33,864 nucleotides of DNA from Trichinella spiralis (taxonomy: Eukaryota > Nematoda > Enoplea > Trichinellida > Trichinellidae): contig CM012955.1 of NCBI GenBank assembly GCA_000181795.3, positions 5,281,935-5,315,798 on the forward strand, in the 5' to 3' direction. Shown here one piece after another: positions 11,543 to 22,736 of the stretch. The notes beneath the pieces are model-generated. The model saw only the letters and a program-made list of their open reading frames with translations, searched no databases and had not been told where the DNA came from. Position 1 is the stretch's first letter, and every line of letters begins with the position of its first letter. Both the position numbers and the translations under genes were made by a program.

Positions 11543-13073
11543 ATGGGCACTTTGAAAAAATCCTCAAAACAGACTGAATTGGAACATCTCGTGTAAGTTG
11601 ATTTATTTGGTTTGATGTTTTTTTTGTGATTACATTTTGAAATATTGCGTTGTTAATGATTGGAATCTTTTTGCAGGCGACAACCGAAAACCCAAGCTGG
11701 AAAGCGTTATTTAGCCAATCGTGCGCCAAAATTGATTGAAAATAATAAAAAGACCATCTTTATTCGTGGTCCGCATACGAAGAAAATTACAGAAGAATGT
11801 TTGAACAATTTGGTAATTGTTTAGTATGATTATTTTTCTTTTGTACAGTACAGCGTAGACAATTGACTTTTAGTATCAGTTGAAAAAGCCGGATGCAGTT
11901 CGTTTGAAGTGGTAATATTTTGAAAGTGAATCGTGTGGTTGTGGTTTTTTTTTGAAAAATGTTCACATTTCAGGAACAATCAATTTCGACCATTCGAAGA
12001 TGAAACACCAATTGAGAGATTTTGCAAAAAATATGATGCTTCGTTGTTTTGTTTTGCCAGCGATACCAAGAAGAGACCGAATAATTTAATTTTAGGTTTG
12101 TAATTGTGGAAAGAAGTGGATATAATTTATTTGAATGCTTTCAATATTTGATTTGATTTTTTGAATTCATTCTTGTAATTTTTGTACCATTTGTATAATA
12201 ATAAAAGTGAATGGATCAATTAGCGATGTAGAATATAGTTTTAATGTGCTGTTTGTTTAGGTCGAACGTACGATTTCAACGTTTTGGATATGTTTGAATT
12301 TTCTATAGAAAGTTTTGCTTCAATTTATGCATTCAAGGTGACTGATGAAGATTTCAAAATTTTTGCTTTTATTAATAATATTTTTTTCCTTAAAGCAATG
12401 CTACGTTCCACTTTCTACGAAACCGTGTTTAGTTTTCCATGGTGAAGAATTCCAAAATGATCCAGTATATTCACGCTTGAAAAGTCTGCTTATTGGTAAA
12501 TATGAGTGGAGTTGTTGGTTTCATTTGTTTTTCAAATAGATGTGTGTTAGATTTTTTTCGAGGTCCAAGTGTAAAAAAATTACGTTTGCAAGGATTCGAA
12601 TACACGGTGTCGTTTACAATTTTCAATGATCAAATTTTGATGCGAGCCTACAAGTGAGTGTTGTTTAAATAATTTATTGAACAATATGCAATTTATTTTA
12701 TTTTTTTTTCATTTGAGAAATTTGCTGAAACGTTCCGGTAGTAGAATACCGTTGATCAAATTGAAACCTGCCGGACCATCGATGAATTTAGTGTTGCGTC
12801 GTCACAAGCTTGCGTCGGACGATTTATTTCGCCTGGCTTGTAAAATTCCAAAAACTGTCGCAGTAAATGATGTTTTTTTTGGATTAATTTGAATAATTTA
12901 ATTTTTATTTGGATGTTGTTTTCTAGCCTCGTAAGAAGAAAAATATCGAACATGACGTATTTGGTACTAAGCATGGGCGTGTGCATATGGAACGTCAAGA
13001 TTTGGGCGAGTTGAAGCAGAAGAAGATGAAAGCGTTGAAAGCGAGACCAAAAAAGCAACAAAAAACAGAATAA
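11543..13073 (+). CDS. RPF2: Ribosome production factor 2 homolog (Brix-domain protein)
   Basis: RPF2 acts in the nucleolus with RRS1 to load 5S RNP (5S rRNA, RPL5, RPL11) onto the 60S precursor. Nine exons: 11543-11592, 11677-11812, 11874-11911, 11974-12095, 12261-12337, 12396-12495, 12551-12653, 12718-12862 and 12927-13073. All phases close and give 305 residues, the usual family length. The protein follows RPF2 from end to end: basic N terminus with KTQAGKRYLANRAPKLIEN, then QLKKPDAVRLKW and FRPFEDE, then TKPCLVFHGEEF, RLKSLLIDFFRGPSVKKLRL, NLVLRRHKLASDDLFRLA, DVFGTKHGRVHMERQDL, and a Lys-rich tail. The start MGTLKKSSK is the first in-frame ATG and the usual place in the family. A polyadenylation signal AATAAA (13069-13074) overlaps the stop codon. 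Nothing appears broken. Confidence 0.96.
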
Positions 13074-13529
13074 ATAACATTTGAAAATAATATTCATTTG
13101 CGTTTTTTATTTATTTAAATTGTCTGGTGAATAGTGCGCGTGAGTGAATTGAATTGACAAGTTGCAAGTGTTTTCTCATGCGGATTTCATGTCAGTTAAT
13201 TTGATTGATTCTATTCTGCGTCGACTTTTATTTGACACCAACTTGCAATTAATACAATTTTTCATGCGTATTATTTCAGATATTTTTCTTATTTAAAAAT
13301 ATTTTATTTCAAAATTGTACTGTGATCAATGAATAGAAGTGATGATGATTCTCATTTGGAAAGAGAAAAAGAAGAATTTTCTCGTGTCGAATAAAATGGG
13401 GAAGTCGTTGTTGTTGTTGTTGGTCATAGTGAAGCAGTTTTGCCGTGAAAATTTGATATCGTGAATCTTTTCATCCGGATCACAGATATTTTCCATAAAA
13501 GAACATGATATGAACAGTTTTGTTGGCAA
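13074..13529. other. Intergenic, nothing recognised
   Basis: AT-rich sequence after RPF2 with a short GTT run at about 13404-13421. No supported gene. Confidence 0.4.
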
Positions 13530-13925
13530 GTTCTGGGTCTGTCTGGACGGGTGAATTTGATTACTATTAAATGTTTCACTTGTTGGCAGCCGACAGAATT
13601 AAAAACAGATATTTCGAGAATCAATAATTCATCGAAGTATTAGGGTCTGAAGATCCATGGAAACGGATCAACAACGTCGGTAAATATTAATTTTGTTTGG
13701 CCAAGCTTACACTGTTGATCAAGCCGAGCTAGTGAGCTTGTCAGCTGCAAAATAGCTAGCTTCGTGCGATAGCTTTGTTCACCGTTGGCGCCTTTGCTTT
13801 TCAAGTTGACACCGACGATCCATGATGGGCTCACCGTGTGATTACTTGTCCGCCTCATTAGCCAGTTTTCAACGTCCAATTTGTCAGAAAAAGTTCAAAA
13901 ATATCCCACCCGAACACGAGTAAGC
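13530..13925. other. GC-richer island with short open frames on both strands; possible unrecognised exon
   Basis: Base composition rises above the surrounding AT-rich DNA. On the minus strand a frame of about 79 codons (13879-13640) reads through SPSWIVGVNLKSKGANGEQS. On the plus strand MMGSPCDYLSASLASFQRPI starts at about 13821 and runs to a good donor, GTAAGC, at about 13919. METDQQRR starts near 13657 and ends at a GTAAAT donor. None connects to a neighbouring exon that I can identify, and no family is recognised. It could be a gene's first exon, a decayed gene, or a conserved regulatory or ncRNA segment. Confidence 0.25.
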
Positions 13926-15779
13926 CACATTTAACAATAATAAAAACAACAACAAACAGTAGTATTTTCACATATTTAATAAATTTATTTATCATTTTGA
14001 TCAATTTGTTTATTTGTCATAATTATTTAAATGTTTGTAAAACAGTAAAACTTGTCGTGGATATTGCTTTTGTGGAATATAAAATGGAAAGTAGGAGTTA
14101 AAAAGTTTTTGCTTTTTTTTTTAATTCAAACTGCTTTATATATTTTATTTTGCTTTTAAATAAAGTTGTTAATGCAATATTTGTTTAGATATGATCAATA
14201 TTTCAAAGGAAAAAAAAATAATGCATTTTTGCAGATGATGATGGTTGAATTGAGTACAGTAATAGGAATTTAAATTTGCAACCGTTAGTGAATTGTTTGT
14301 ACATTTTTGTCATTCATTTGAAAGTGATAAAACTTATGGTGAACTTTTTCTTTTTATTCTCGTAATCAATAAAATTGAAATGAATTTTATTTTTAATTTA
14401 TGAAACGTTATTTTTTCTCTGAGAAAATATTTGCAAAATTCAATTGTATTATAATAATCTAATTTGTTTATTATCTTTTTTTTTTCCCGCTAACCACTGA
14501 ACACTAAAAGTGTCGATTGATATCGTGATATTATATATAATAGAATGCAGTTTTTGACATTTATTTTGTTCACATCACAAGGTGCAAAAAAATTGGATTT
14601 TAATTTGAAAAACAAAAATGAATTTTATTGAATTTCAAAATCACTGCTTCTTGGAAGCTATTAATCCAACGCCGCAGGATAATTTTCCTATTTTTTTCTC
14701 TATGCGAGATCAAAATGCACCGCGCGATCATTTGCACTTCTGCATCAAGAAGAATCTGGAAGTTAATTTGTTTACGTTTGTAGTTTCTGCACAAAAATCA
14801 ATATATCAAAAAGTACGCTGCCAAATCAGTAAAGAATCTTATTATGATTGAACGTTTTTATTATTATTTTTCAAAAATTTCAATCATAAATACATTTTGC
14901 GATTAATAATATTTCACACTGCAACTGGCCAAATAAAAATTGAAAATTTGTTTCAGTTGATATGCAGAAACGGAGGAGGAGAATGTAGAGGTTGAAAAAA
15001 AAATTGATAGCTTTTGAAATGAATTTGCAATCCGTCGTAACATTTAAAATATTTTTTTATTCATAATTATTTTATTTATTTATTTATTAAAGAAAAGAAT
15101 AATATTCATTTATATTTTGCGTCACTGTTCCGTGTGAAGTCAGTTGAAAAATCAATCACAAACGCATTACAGAAAAAAAATCTATCGAAAGTTAAGTTCC
15201 AAAAACATAAAATTTAATTAATAGCATTTTTTAAATAAAATTTAAAATCCTGAACAAAAAAAAATAACTGAAGAGCTTTGTTAAAGTGATTTTTCACCAA
15301 CTTTCTAATTTATTCTGCACGTCATAAAATTAATCACATTTATTTATAATCGAATAGCAAAAATTAAACAAAACATTAAGTTGGTCCGAAAATGACTGCT
15401 GACAATAATTTTTAAAATTTTAATACGTAATGCTGTTTGTCATAAATGACACGCTGATATATTGACAGTTTGAAATAACAAATTTTCATTAATTACCATG
15501 TGTATTTTAATTTTACAAAAAATTAATCATCAGCAAAAACTGAAAAAAAAACAATTTTCAAATCAACCAATCATTGATTTCAATTTTCAAGTGACCTAAT
15601 TTTGGTGAACTATTTTAGTTGAAAATCAAGTTGTACATGTTATGCAGGTGTAATTTCAAATATATTGAAGAGTGAGACAAAGTAAAAAGCACTTTTCAAT
15701 AATGAAAATTATAAAAGCTGAATAAGTTCGCTCCATATTGAAACTTTGAAACCATCAATTTCTTCACTTCACACTCAAC

Positions 15780-15836
15780 ATTTGTATTCAATTGTAAATT
15801 GAACAAGTTGATTTGTTTTGTTTATTGAATACAAAT
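15780..15836. repeat. 13-bp perfect inverted repeat with 31-nt loop
   Basis: ATTTGTATTCAAT at 15780-15792 pairs with ATTGAATACAAAT at 15824-15836. Intergenic, and no gene is nearby on either side for over 1 kb. Confidence 0.8.
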
Positions 15837-16395
15837 ATCATATATACGTAAATGTATGCGAATTTTATCGTTTGCATAATGTAATTATTTGTAAACTTTT
15901 ATCAAACGAACAAACTTAATTTAGAAGCTCATGACAAGATTCTACGAAATGTTTACACTTAATTGAGATGTATATTTCGAATAGAATTCCATTTCCAAGG
16001 TTACTTTAATGTGTATGATACGTCAGAAGAAATAGAAGAATCATTTATCAATAAAAATTCTCCTTTTTACAAAGGCGAAAAGCGAGTCAGAATTATTGAA
16101 CATTTTCATTAAATCAAAATAAATTATATTTACCGCTTTTTAATTGATTGATTTATAATACTCATTGAAATATTCAGTGTCCATTTCAAATGACAATGTT
16201 GTTCAATGATACGATTCAAAGCGTCTCTATGATATATTAAGAGCTCAAAATTCAATTTATTGTCACTGTTGTTGCGGAAAATGCAATTACAAAGCGAATA
16301 CTATTTTATCATAAAATTAACGGAAAATAATTAAATTTTAGAAATTAATTTCCGTACTTTTAAATTAGAAACTTATCCTTCTATCAACTTCTATT

Positions 16396-16442
16396 ATTTT
16401 ACGCAAAGAACAGTTGCATTTTTTTTACGCAAAGAACAGTTG
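16396..16442. repeat. Two-unit tandem repeat (~26 bp)
   Basis: ACGCAAAGAACAGTTG occurs at 16401-16416 and again at 16427-16442, each preceded by a T-run. The duplication appears recent because the units are identical. Confidence 0.85.
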
Positions 16443-16667
16443 GTTAAGCCTCCCAATTTAATTCCTAATCAGTTCAGTTATGGGATGGAAAACTAATGAA
16501 AAACATCTAATGAAACTGAATAATTAACATTAAAAATATAATTGTGTAGGGCGATGAATAACCAAACACAGTAAACAACAGGTTCTAGTAGTGAAAAAGT
16601 CAAGCAGAAATTCCTGGGGAGTATGCTGTGTGATTTTGCTGGAATGAAAAAGGAAATTATCAAAACC

Positions 16668-17036
16668 CAACATGTCGTTTCGATTATATAAAAGTGATAG
16701 CATGTTGATAAAACGATTTGGGCGTGGTTTTTACCACCATATAGATATATATGTATCACAAACCCCCAATATAAAAAAGGGTTGTGATCAAAACAGTATA
16801 TCTATTTCAGTATACATCACTTTTTGAATGTATTGTGGACTAAGTCCAATACATTCATGTATACATTACAAATTCAAGTTTTGGCATATGAAATTTACAG
16901 ATTTCATATTTGCATTGCGATGTAAAACCATCGCAGAAATAACTTTAGGGATCTTTCTCCGAAAGCTAGTTCCATTGGAATGCAGAGCTAACAACTTATA
17001 TGTATTGTGATGTGAAGCCAATAGTTTTACATCACA
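16668..17036. other. Cluster of seven consecutive stem-loops, possible structured ncRNA
   Basis: Perfect stems are CAACATG/CATGTTG (16668-16707); GTGGT-TTTT-ACCAC (16724-16737); a two-part hairpin with outer arms ATAGATATA/TATATCTAT (16741-16805) and inner arms ATCACAA/TTGTGAT; a second two-part hairpin with outer arms GTATACAT/ATGTATAC (16810-16864) and inner arms GAATGTATT/AATACATTC closed by GGAC-taa-GTCC; ATATGAAAT/ATTTCATAT (16886-16909); GCGATG/CATCGC (16917-16934); and TGTGATGT/ACATCACA (17006-17036). No open frame explains it. It could be a structured RNA, a fold-back repeat or the 5' region of the next gene. Confidence 0.5.
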
Positions 17037-17159
17037 TAACCTCCAATTAAAATTTAATCAGATACTGTAATAACTTACACTCTATTTTTGCAGAATGCAC
17101 TTTTTATAGAATACGTTTATTGATAAGAGCTCATAAGATAAGAGGAAGAAGTTTAATGA

Positions 17160-18639
17160 ATGGTTACAATATTCATATCAAATTTTAGCAAACGTGTAAA
17201 TAGCAGGTGTTTGAGAACTCGTCATGCTCCGTCGTCAGGTTCTTCATCAGAAGTGACCAGTATGTTAAATATCGGATCAGAAAATGAGAAAATGCAACAT
17301 TATCGTAGAAGAGCTGCCAAAGTATACCAAAACAGTGGTTCCAGTCAGTTGCGATGCCAAAATTTAGTTTCTAACAGAAACCACAATGGTGCTTCAAATG
17401 CAACAACGTCAACAAACAAACACAAAACTGCTGCACAAAACTGCAGTGAGTACAGTTCGTGATTGTTTTTGTTTTGTCTTGAAATTTGAATAATTTACAT
17501 CGCAGAAAATTCGAAAGTTTCATCAAAAATCGATTTTCGAACGAAACAATCACCATTGAACCGATCGACATCCGTCGTGGATAACTGCAGCAGCAACGAT
17601 GGCCGATCACGTACCGCCACTATGGGAAGTACAACGTCAAGAAATTTGACAGTAAGCCGACCAGCGAATCGAATCCCAAATTCATCCAAAAATCACCTAC
17701 GTCCCAATGGTCACAACGACTGCGCAATTTTCAAAAGTCAATCTTTGACATCACTTACTGGGCAACGTAATTTACCACAGGTGAGATGATGGCCAAAGAA
17801 AAAAAATCGAACGAAATATTTCTGCCGTTTTTTTTAAACTTTATTATCATTTTTTTGCAGACAGTACCGTCGACGTCGATAGTTGAACTGGAATCTGCGA
17901 AGCAAATTTCCCAATCGGAACAACATCTTGCCATTGATAATTCAACTGTTGACGATGAACATCTAAAGCCGGACAAGTCAAAATTATCATTATTGACAAA
18001 CCACGCTGAAGTAGATGAGGTTATTATCATGACGATGAATAATTTTAATCGAAAAATGAATTGAATCCATATCAATAATTGCGATTTTTATTGTTTTTTA
18101 TTTTCAGTTTAAACGCGACCCTACAACGTCGAAAAATGTTGAAGAACCAGTCGTGGAAATTTTCAAACAATTCAACGTGGAAGATAGGACGAATGAAGAA
18201 ATTGTCGACAAAAATTCACGAAGCGACGAAGATAACACCAGCGTTTCGGTCAGCGCGACGACCAAATCCAATTCTATTGCCACATCCGACTCGCAGGACA
18301 AATCAACAGTCGCGACGAATGATACCAAAATAGGTATGCATTGTTTGGTCTGTTTCTTTTCATAGCAGCACATTTTATGCAAATTTCACACGCAGAAGTC
18401 GACTCGTACCTTATACCGTGGCTTTTGGACAACGTTTCCATGGTTGTCAAATATCGCCTGAATACAATATTGCTCAGAGATGGTAGGACAAGAGAAAAAT
18501 TTTATTTTTTTTTGTTTTTTTACTTCTATTTCAAACAATCGATTCGTTCAATTCAGCCATTTGTGGAACGACGTCGTTTGTCAAAGATTCTGGCGGTGAA
18601 AATTTCGAAATCAACGACTGCACTGACAAAATTCCCTAA
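17160..18639 (+). CDS. Ser/Asn/Thr-rich protein of unknown function, six exons
   Basis: Exons 17160-17445, 17506-17780, 17861-18019, 18108-18333, 18396-18482 and 18557-18639 have GT-AG ends and matching phases, and give 371 residues. The N-terminal two thirds look disordered: basic at first (FSKRVNSRCLRTRHAPSSG), then Ser/Asn/Thr-rich with scattered Arg, then acidic (EIFKQFNVEDRTNEEIVDKN). Near the C terminus is the only hydrophobic, folded-looking segment (DSYLIPWLLDNVSMVVKYRL), followed by AICGTTSFVKDSGGENFEIN and the end DKIP. No signal peptide is seen. A strong acceptor TTTTTGCAG ends at 17093, about 66 nt before the chosen ATG. The bases just after the ATG (up to ATTTTAG near 17188) could also act as an acceptor, so the true N terminus may differ. 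A polyadenylation signal AATAAA is at 18701-18706. I do not recognise the family. Confidence 0.75.
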
Positions 18640-19218
18640 TTTTTCAAAAAGAAATTCAAATGGATGCCTAAAAATGACTAATTTGCTGCCTTAAGGGAAA
18701 AATAAATTTCACAAAAAAATGTTGGGCAGAGTTGGCAAAAAATTCATTTCACGTTCCAACTTCACTACATTCGATTTTTATCAATCGAATTTTATTTCTG
18801 TTTTATTTTTTAAATAAATAATAACAACAAGAACAAAAAGGAACTGTTGTTCTATTGCAATTGAATCGTTGGAAAAAATTATCAATCAACTACTTTCCAG
18901 TCGAACAATTTTATTATTAAATTTTGTTGATTCTTTTTTTATTTTTTTTTCTTGGAAAAATTTTAAAATATTACTTTGAACATTTTCCATAAATTGAAAT
19001 GATGTAATAATTGCAGATGTGAATTTTCATTCCCATACATACAGTATGACATTTCTAGATGAACGAATTTGATCAATTTTGAAAAAGATTACTTGATTAC
19101 TTTTAATAATTACTGTTGTATGTGGAGCGTCGTAGCGAAACAACCAACGAGTGTGCATATGCAAAACTGTATCAGGTGCAATTAATCATTCGTAACGTTA
19201 ATTGTTGATTATTTCAGA
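18640..19218. other. Intergenic spacer before DERA
   Basis: AT-rich spacer of 579 bp holding the 3' UTR of the previous gene. It ends in the acceptor-like ATTTCAG one base before the DERA start codon. Confidence 0.5.
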
Positions 19219-20582
19219 ATGAGCTTGGTGCAGGAAATGGCCAATTTATCGACAACTGATTTCGGTAAAAATTTTTCGACGATCCTTGTTTTCCGTTTCG
19301 ATTATTGTTTATTGTTGAAGATTTGAACAATATCACATACGGCCGTGAAGTTTTGTTCAACTTGGGATACTACATGAAAAATATTGCCGAAGAGGCGGAA
19401 CGTATTAACACCGAAGAGAAGGTTCTTCATTTGTTCAATAGTGGATTTTTTTTTGTCGATTTGGTTTTTTTCTTTTTTTGCAGATTGATATCATCAAGAA
19501 GTTGATCAGCTTTACAGATTTGACATCGTTGAATGCAACTGATTCGTTTGAAACTGTTAAAAAGCTGATCGACAGAGCTACTCAACCGCTCGCTTTGTCT
19601 CTTTTAAACGATAGTGACATTTGCTGTGCGGCCGTTTGCATTTATCCCTACTTCGTTAAAAATGCGGTTGCTTTTCGAAATTTCGCCTGTGCACTCGGAA
19701 GATCGTTCGTTTCGATTGTTACCGGTAAATAGCAGGTGGTAGTTTTGTCATTCTTGTAGGCAAGAAATGGTTCATTTCAGTTGCCGGTGCATTTCCATCC
19801 GGTATGTACAAGTTGATCACCAAAGTACACGAATGTCGAGAAGCGAAAGAAGACGGTGCAGATGAAATCGACGTTGTCATCAATCGTAGTCTGGTGGCAA
19901 CGCGCAAATGGCGAGGTGAAATTTAATTTGAAATAAATTAATTAATTAAAAAAAATCATTTATTATTGCATATTTAGAATTGTACAACGAGTTGGTAGCG
20001 ATGAAAAAAGAGATCGAATCGCCGATTTTGATGAAAACCATCTTGTCGACCGGGGATATCGCATCTCCTCTGGACATTTATGCGGCAGCTACGGTGGCAA
20101 TGATGGCCGGCATGTTTTCGCTTTCTTTTTTTTTTCTTTTTTTCAAATTCCATTTATAAATAAATCTTGGTGCTTTTTCTTTTTTACAGGAAGTTCATTC
20201 ATCAAATCTTCCACTGGCAAAGAGAAGCTCAATTCCACAGTACCAGGGAGTTTAGTGATTTGTTTGGCAATTCGGACGTTCTTTTTGCGTTACAAGCGTC
20301 AAGTGATTATATTTATTTATTTGATTAAAAATAAAAACTCAATTAAAATTTAAATATTTAATCAATATGTTGATACAGGTTGGATTCAAAGCGGCTGGTG
20401 GTATTAAAACTGCCCAGGAAGCAATTGTATATTACGTGCTTGTCAAGCAGATTCTTGGAGAGCGATGGCTGTCGAGAGAGTATTTTCGCATTGGCGCGTC
20501 GGAATTGTTGGACGATTTGGTGAGAACGTTGGAAAAGCTGCAATTTGGGAAGGAATCGTCGTCGGTTGAAGAAACTTCATGA
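19219..20582 (+). CDS. DERA: Deoxyribose-phosphate aldolase (EC 4.1.2.4)
   Basis: DERA splits 2-deoxyribose 5-phosphate into glyceraldehyde 3-phosphate and acetaldehyde in deoxynucleoside catabolism. Seven exons: 19219-19264, 19321-19421, 19484-19724, 19781-19915, 19978-20109, 20190-20302 and 20379-20582, 323 residues, close to other animal DERAs. The class I aldolase barrel is complete: ISFTDLTSLNATDS, VCIYPYFV, AGAFPSG, ADEIDVVINR with the catalytic Asp at about residue 160, MKTILSTGD, MAGSSFIKSSTGKE with the Schiff-base Lys at about 224, and GFKAAGGIKTAQEA with the second active-site Lys at about 260. The C-terminal part, FRIGASELLDDL, matches the family. The intron after residue 218 only works with a GC donor (G|GCATGT at 20110). 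The acceptor-like ATTTCAG ends one base upstream of the ATG. A polyadenylation signal AATAAA is at 20710-20715. All catalytic residues are present, so it is probably active. Confidence 0.96.
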
Positions 20583-22736
20583 AAAAAAAATCCGATTTTT
20601 ATTATGTGATTTTATAAATTATTGGTAATGGATTGAAAATTATTGATTCGACGGTGATCTTTAGTCGTGACCACGTTTTATACTGCTACTAGTGAACTGC
20701 TGAATTGCCAATAAAATTAATTATGTGTGAGAAATTAATTATTGGTTCGAAAAAATTTCAAAAAGTATCTTCTCATCTGAAGAATCGTTTGTGAAAACTT
20801 GTTTGTAAATTTAACGAAATGTTTTACTTGTGTTCAGTTTTTATTTTTCAAAAAAAACGAATGTAAATTTTATTTTGATGAACGTAAATAATTTTTTTCT
20901 CGTATTTTTATTTTTCAAGCGTTATTTTGATTTTATTTTGTAAAATATTCCACTTTTGTTTCATCAATGTTTGAAGTTTTCATTTCAGTATCTTCACGAT
21001 GCAAGAGAAATGCAACATCACCGACCTACTTTTTCGAACGTTTAAATTCGTTTGGTTTTTGAAAAATTTGAAAATATGCAACAACAACAACAATCAAAAA
21101 TTAAACTTACAGTATTATTAAATCAACGTTGTTGTTGTTGTTTTTTTATGTTTGATTAATTATTTATTAGCATGCTTGATTTTTAATTGAATGGCCAGTT
21201 TTCGAACAACAGCAACAAGAATGTGTACGCGTATGCGTGTGTGTGTGTGACGCGGTCCCCCCGTTCTGACGTAATGGTGATAATTTGAATGTTGATTTTG
21301 ATGATCGGACAATTTTTCCAATCTTGATCAAGGTGATCAAGCGCGTCAGAAAAAACCAGTCGTCAAATTTGCATAATGAACATTTTTTTTCATTTTTTCG
21401 CATAACTTTGCTGTTGTATAATTTTTTGGTGGAAAAAAAATTTCCATCCGGTTGATTGGCTTGCATTGGGCTAATTTTCCCTACGATTCTTCACCGGTTT
21501 TGAAACTGTTTAACGGTAAATATTGATGAAAACGTCTTACCTTATCAACCGTTGGCGTCCGTTATTTCAACAGTAAGTAGTAAATGATGATCGATTTACA
21601 ATGAAAATTCGCTTGTTCAAACGGGATCCAATCAATCGATTGTTGTTTACTTTACAATTAAAATTCTAATAAATTGCTTGTACGTTTTCTTAATTTTATT
21701 TAATAAATTATCCATTTCGGGGATGTTTCTGCTATTTTTTACAGTTGGGCATGTCATTCATACGCGTGAACGCGTTCTCAAAGTTGTTATTGTTAATCGT
21801 GTTTGTTTGTTTGTTTGTTTGTTTGTTTGTTTACTTGCTTATTATTTGAAATATCTTTCAGTGATCAGCACTGTCGAAATTTGCAAAAGGTTGCGATCGT
21901 CATTATTCAAATTTTTTGCAAATCAGGTAACTCCAACTTTTTTAAAAAATGTTTTTGTACTTTTTGTCAAAACTTTTTACAAATTTGAAATTGTTGGCCG
22001 ACATTTTTTTTCTTAATAATTTTATTTTTCCAATTTTTTATTTATTATTCAACAAGATATTAATTGCATTTTTGTTCGCTCATTTCTCGTTGATTGTTCT
22101 GCCAACTTTGCCAATTTCGTTTAGACAACACCATTTTTTTTTAATTTCATTTTTTCGTCTGGTTGAATTTTATTTCATCCCATTTATTATTATACATTTT
22201 ACAAAATATTCATTCCAAAAAACTTAATTAGTTCAATAATTACAATGTTTGATAGTTTTGTAAACCAACTGTAAACATCAATTTTCATTCATCTTCATTG
22301 TTACAGTAGCAGATTGTTTTATCCCTTTTTTTATTTCTGTTGAATAAACATTTTCGTTTTTTCATCCAATGAATTATATTGATATTTGATAGTTTTATTT
22401 AAATAAAACGAAAAAAATATTAAACAAACATTTGTTTACAGTTTATTTTTTACGTGTGATTGCACTGAATGTAAAAGTACTGTAGAAGTTAATTTTGCGG
22501 TTGTAGTGAAATAATCAATCGAAACTGTGTAATAATTTAAAAATTTTTACAATCAAACTTAATTTTTTTCAACTTTAACAATACCTGAACCGAAGCATTT
22601 ATTTCACGTGACAAAAATTACACGCACACGTGCATAATTTATTCTACACATGGTGATGATGAGGCATATACATATATATAGATGTATACATTGTAGGATA
22701 AATTTTGCGCTTGAAGATCCACATTTGAAAAAAAAA
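20583..22736. other. AT-rich intergenic region between DERA and the methyltransferase gene
   Basis: Holds the DERA 3' UTR, short CAA/GTT runs near 21078 and 21128, a (GT)n run at 21236-21249 and a (GTTT)8 array at 21801-21832. Open frames here are low in complexity and lack homology I can recognise. The segment around 21210-21350 is less AT-rich. I see no supported gene. Confidence 0.5.
21801..21832. repeat. (GTTT)8 microsatellite
   Basis: Eight perfect tetranucleotide units in non-coding DNA. It is the same motif (other strand) as the CAAA array at 9963-9999. Confidence 0.9.

Larger units (their letters stand above)
13926..16667. other. Long AT-rich non-coding stretch
   Basis: Only isolated frames occur. 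A 77-codon frame at 14618-14851 is the best of them but is unsupported. A 13-bp inverted repeat lies at 15780-15836. A tandem repeat of about 26 bp containing ACGCAAAGAACAGTTG lies at 16396-16442. Otherwise nothing recognisable. Confidence 0.5.

Noticed and set aside
21678-22227. Phe/Leu-rich plus-strand frames resembling membrane proteins
   Set aside because: They arise from T-rich and GTTT-repeat DNA; no family match, no splice support.
22650-22736. Upstream in-frame ATG that would extend the METTL27-like protein by 29 residues
   Set aside because: The extension is Cys/His/Ile-rich with no family counterpart, and an acceptor-like site ends at 22696, so it is probably 5' non-coding.
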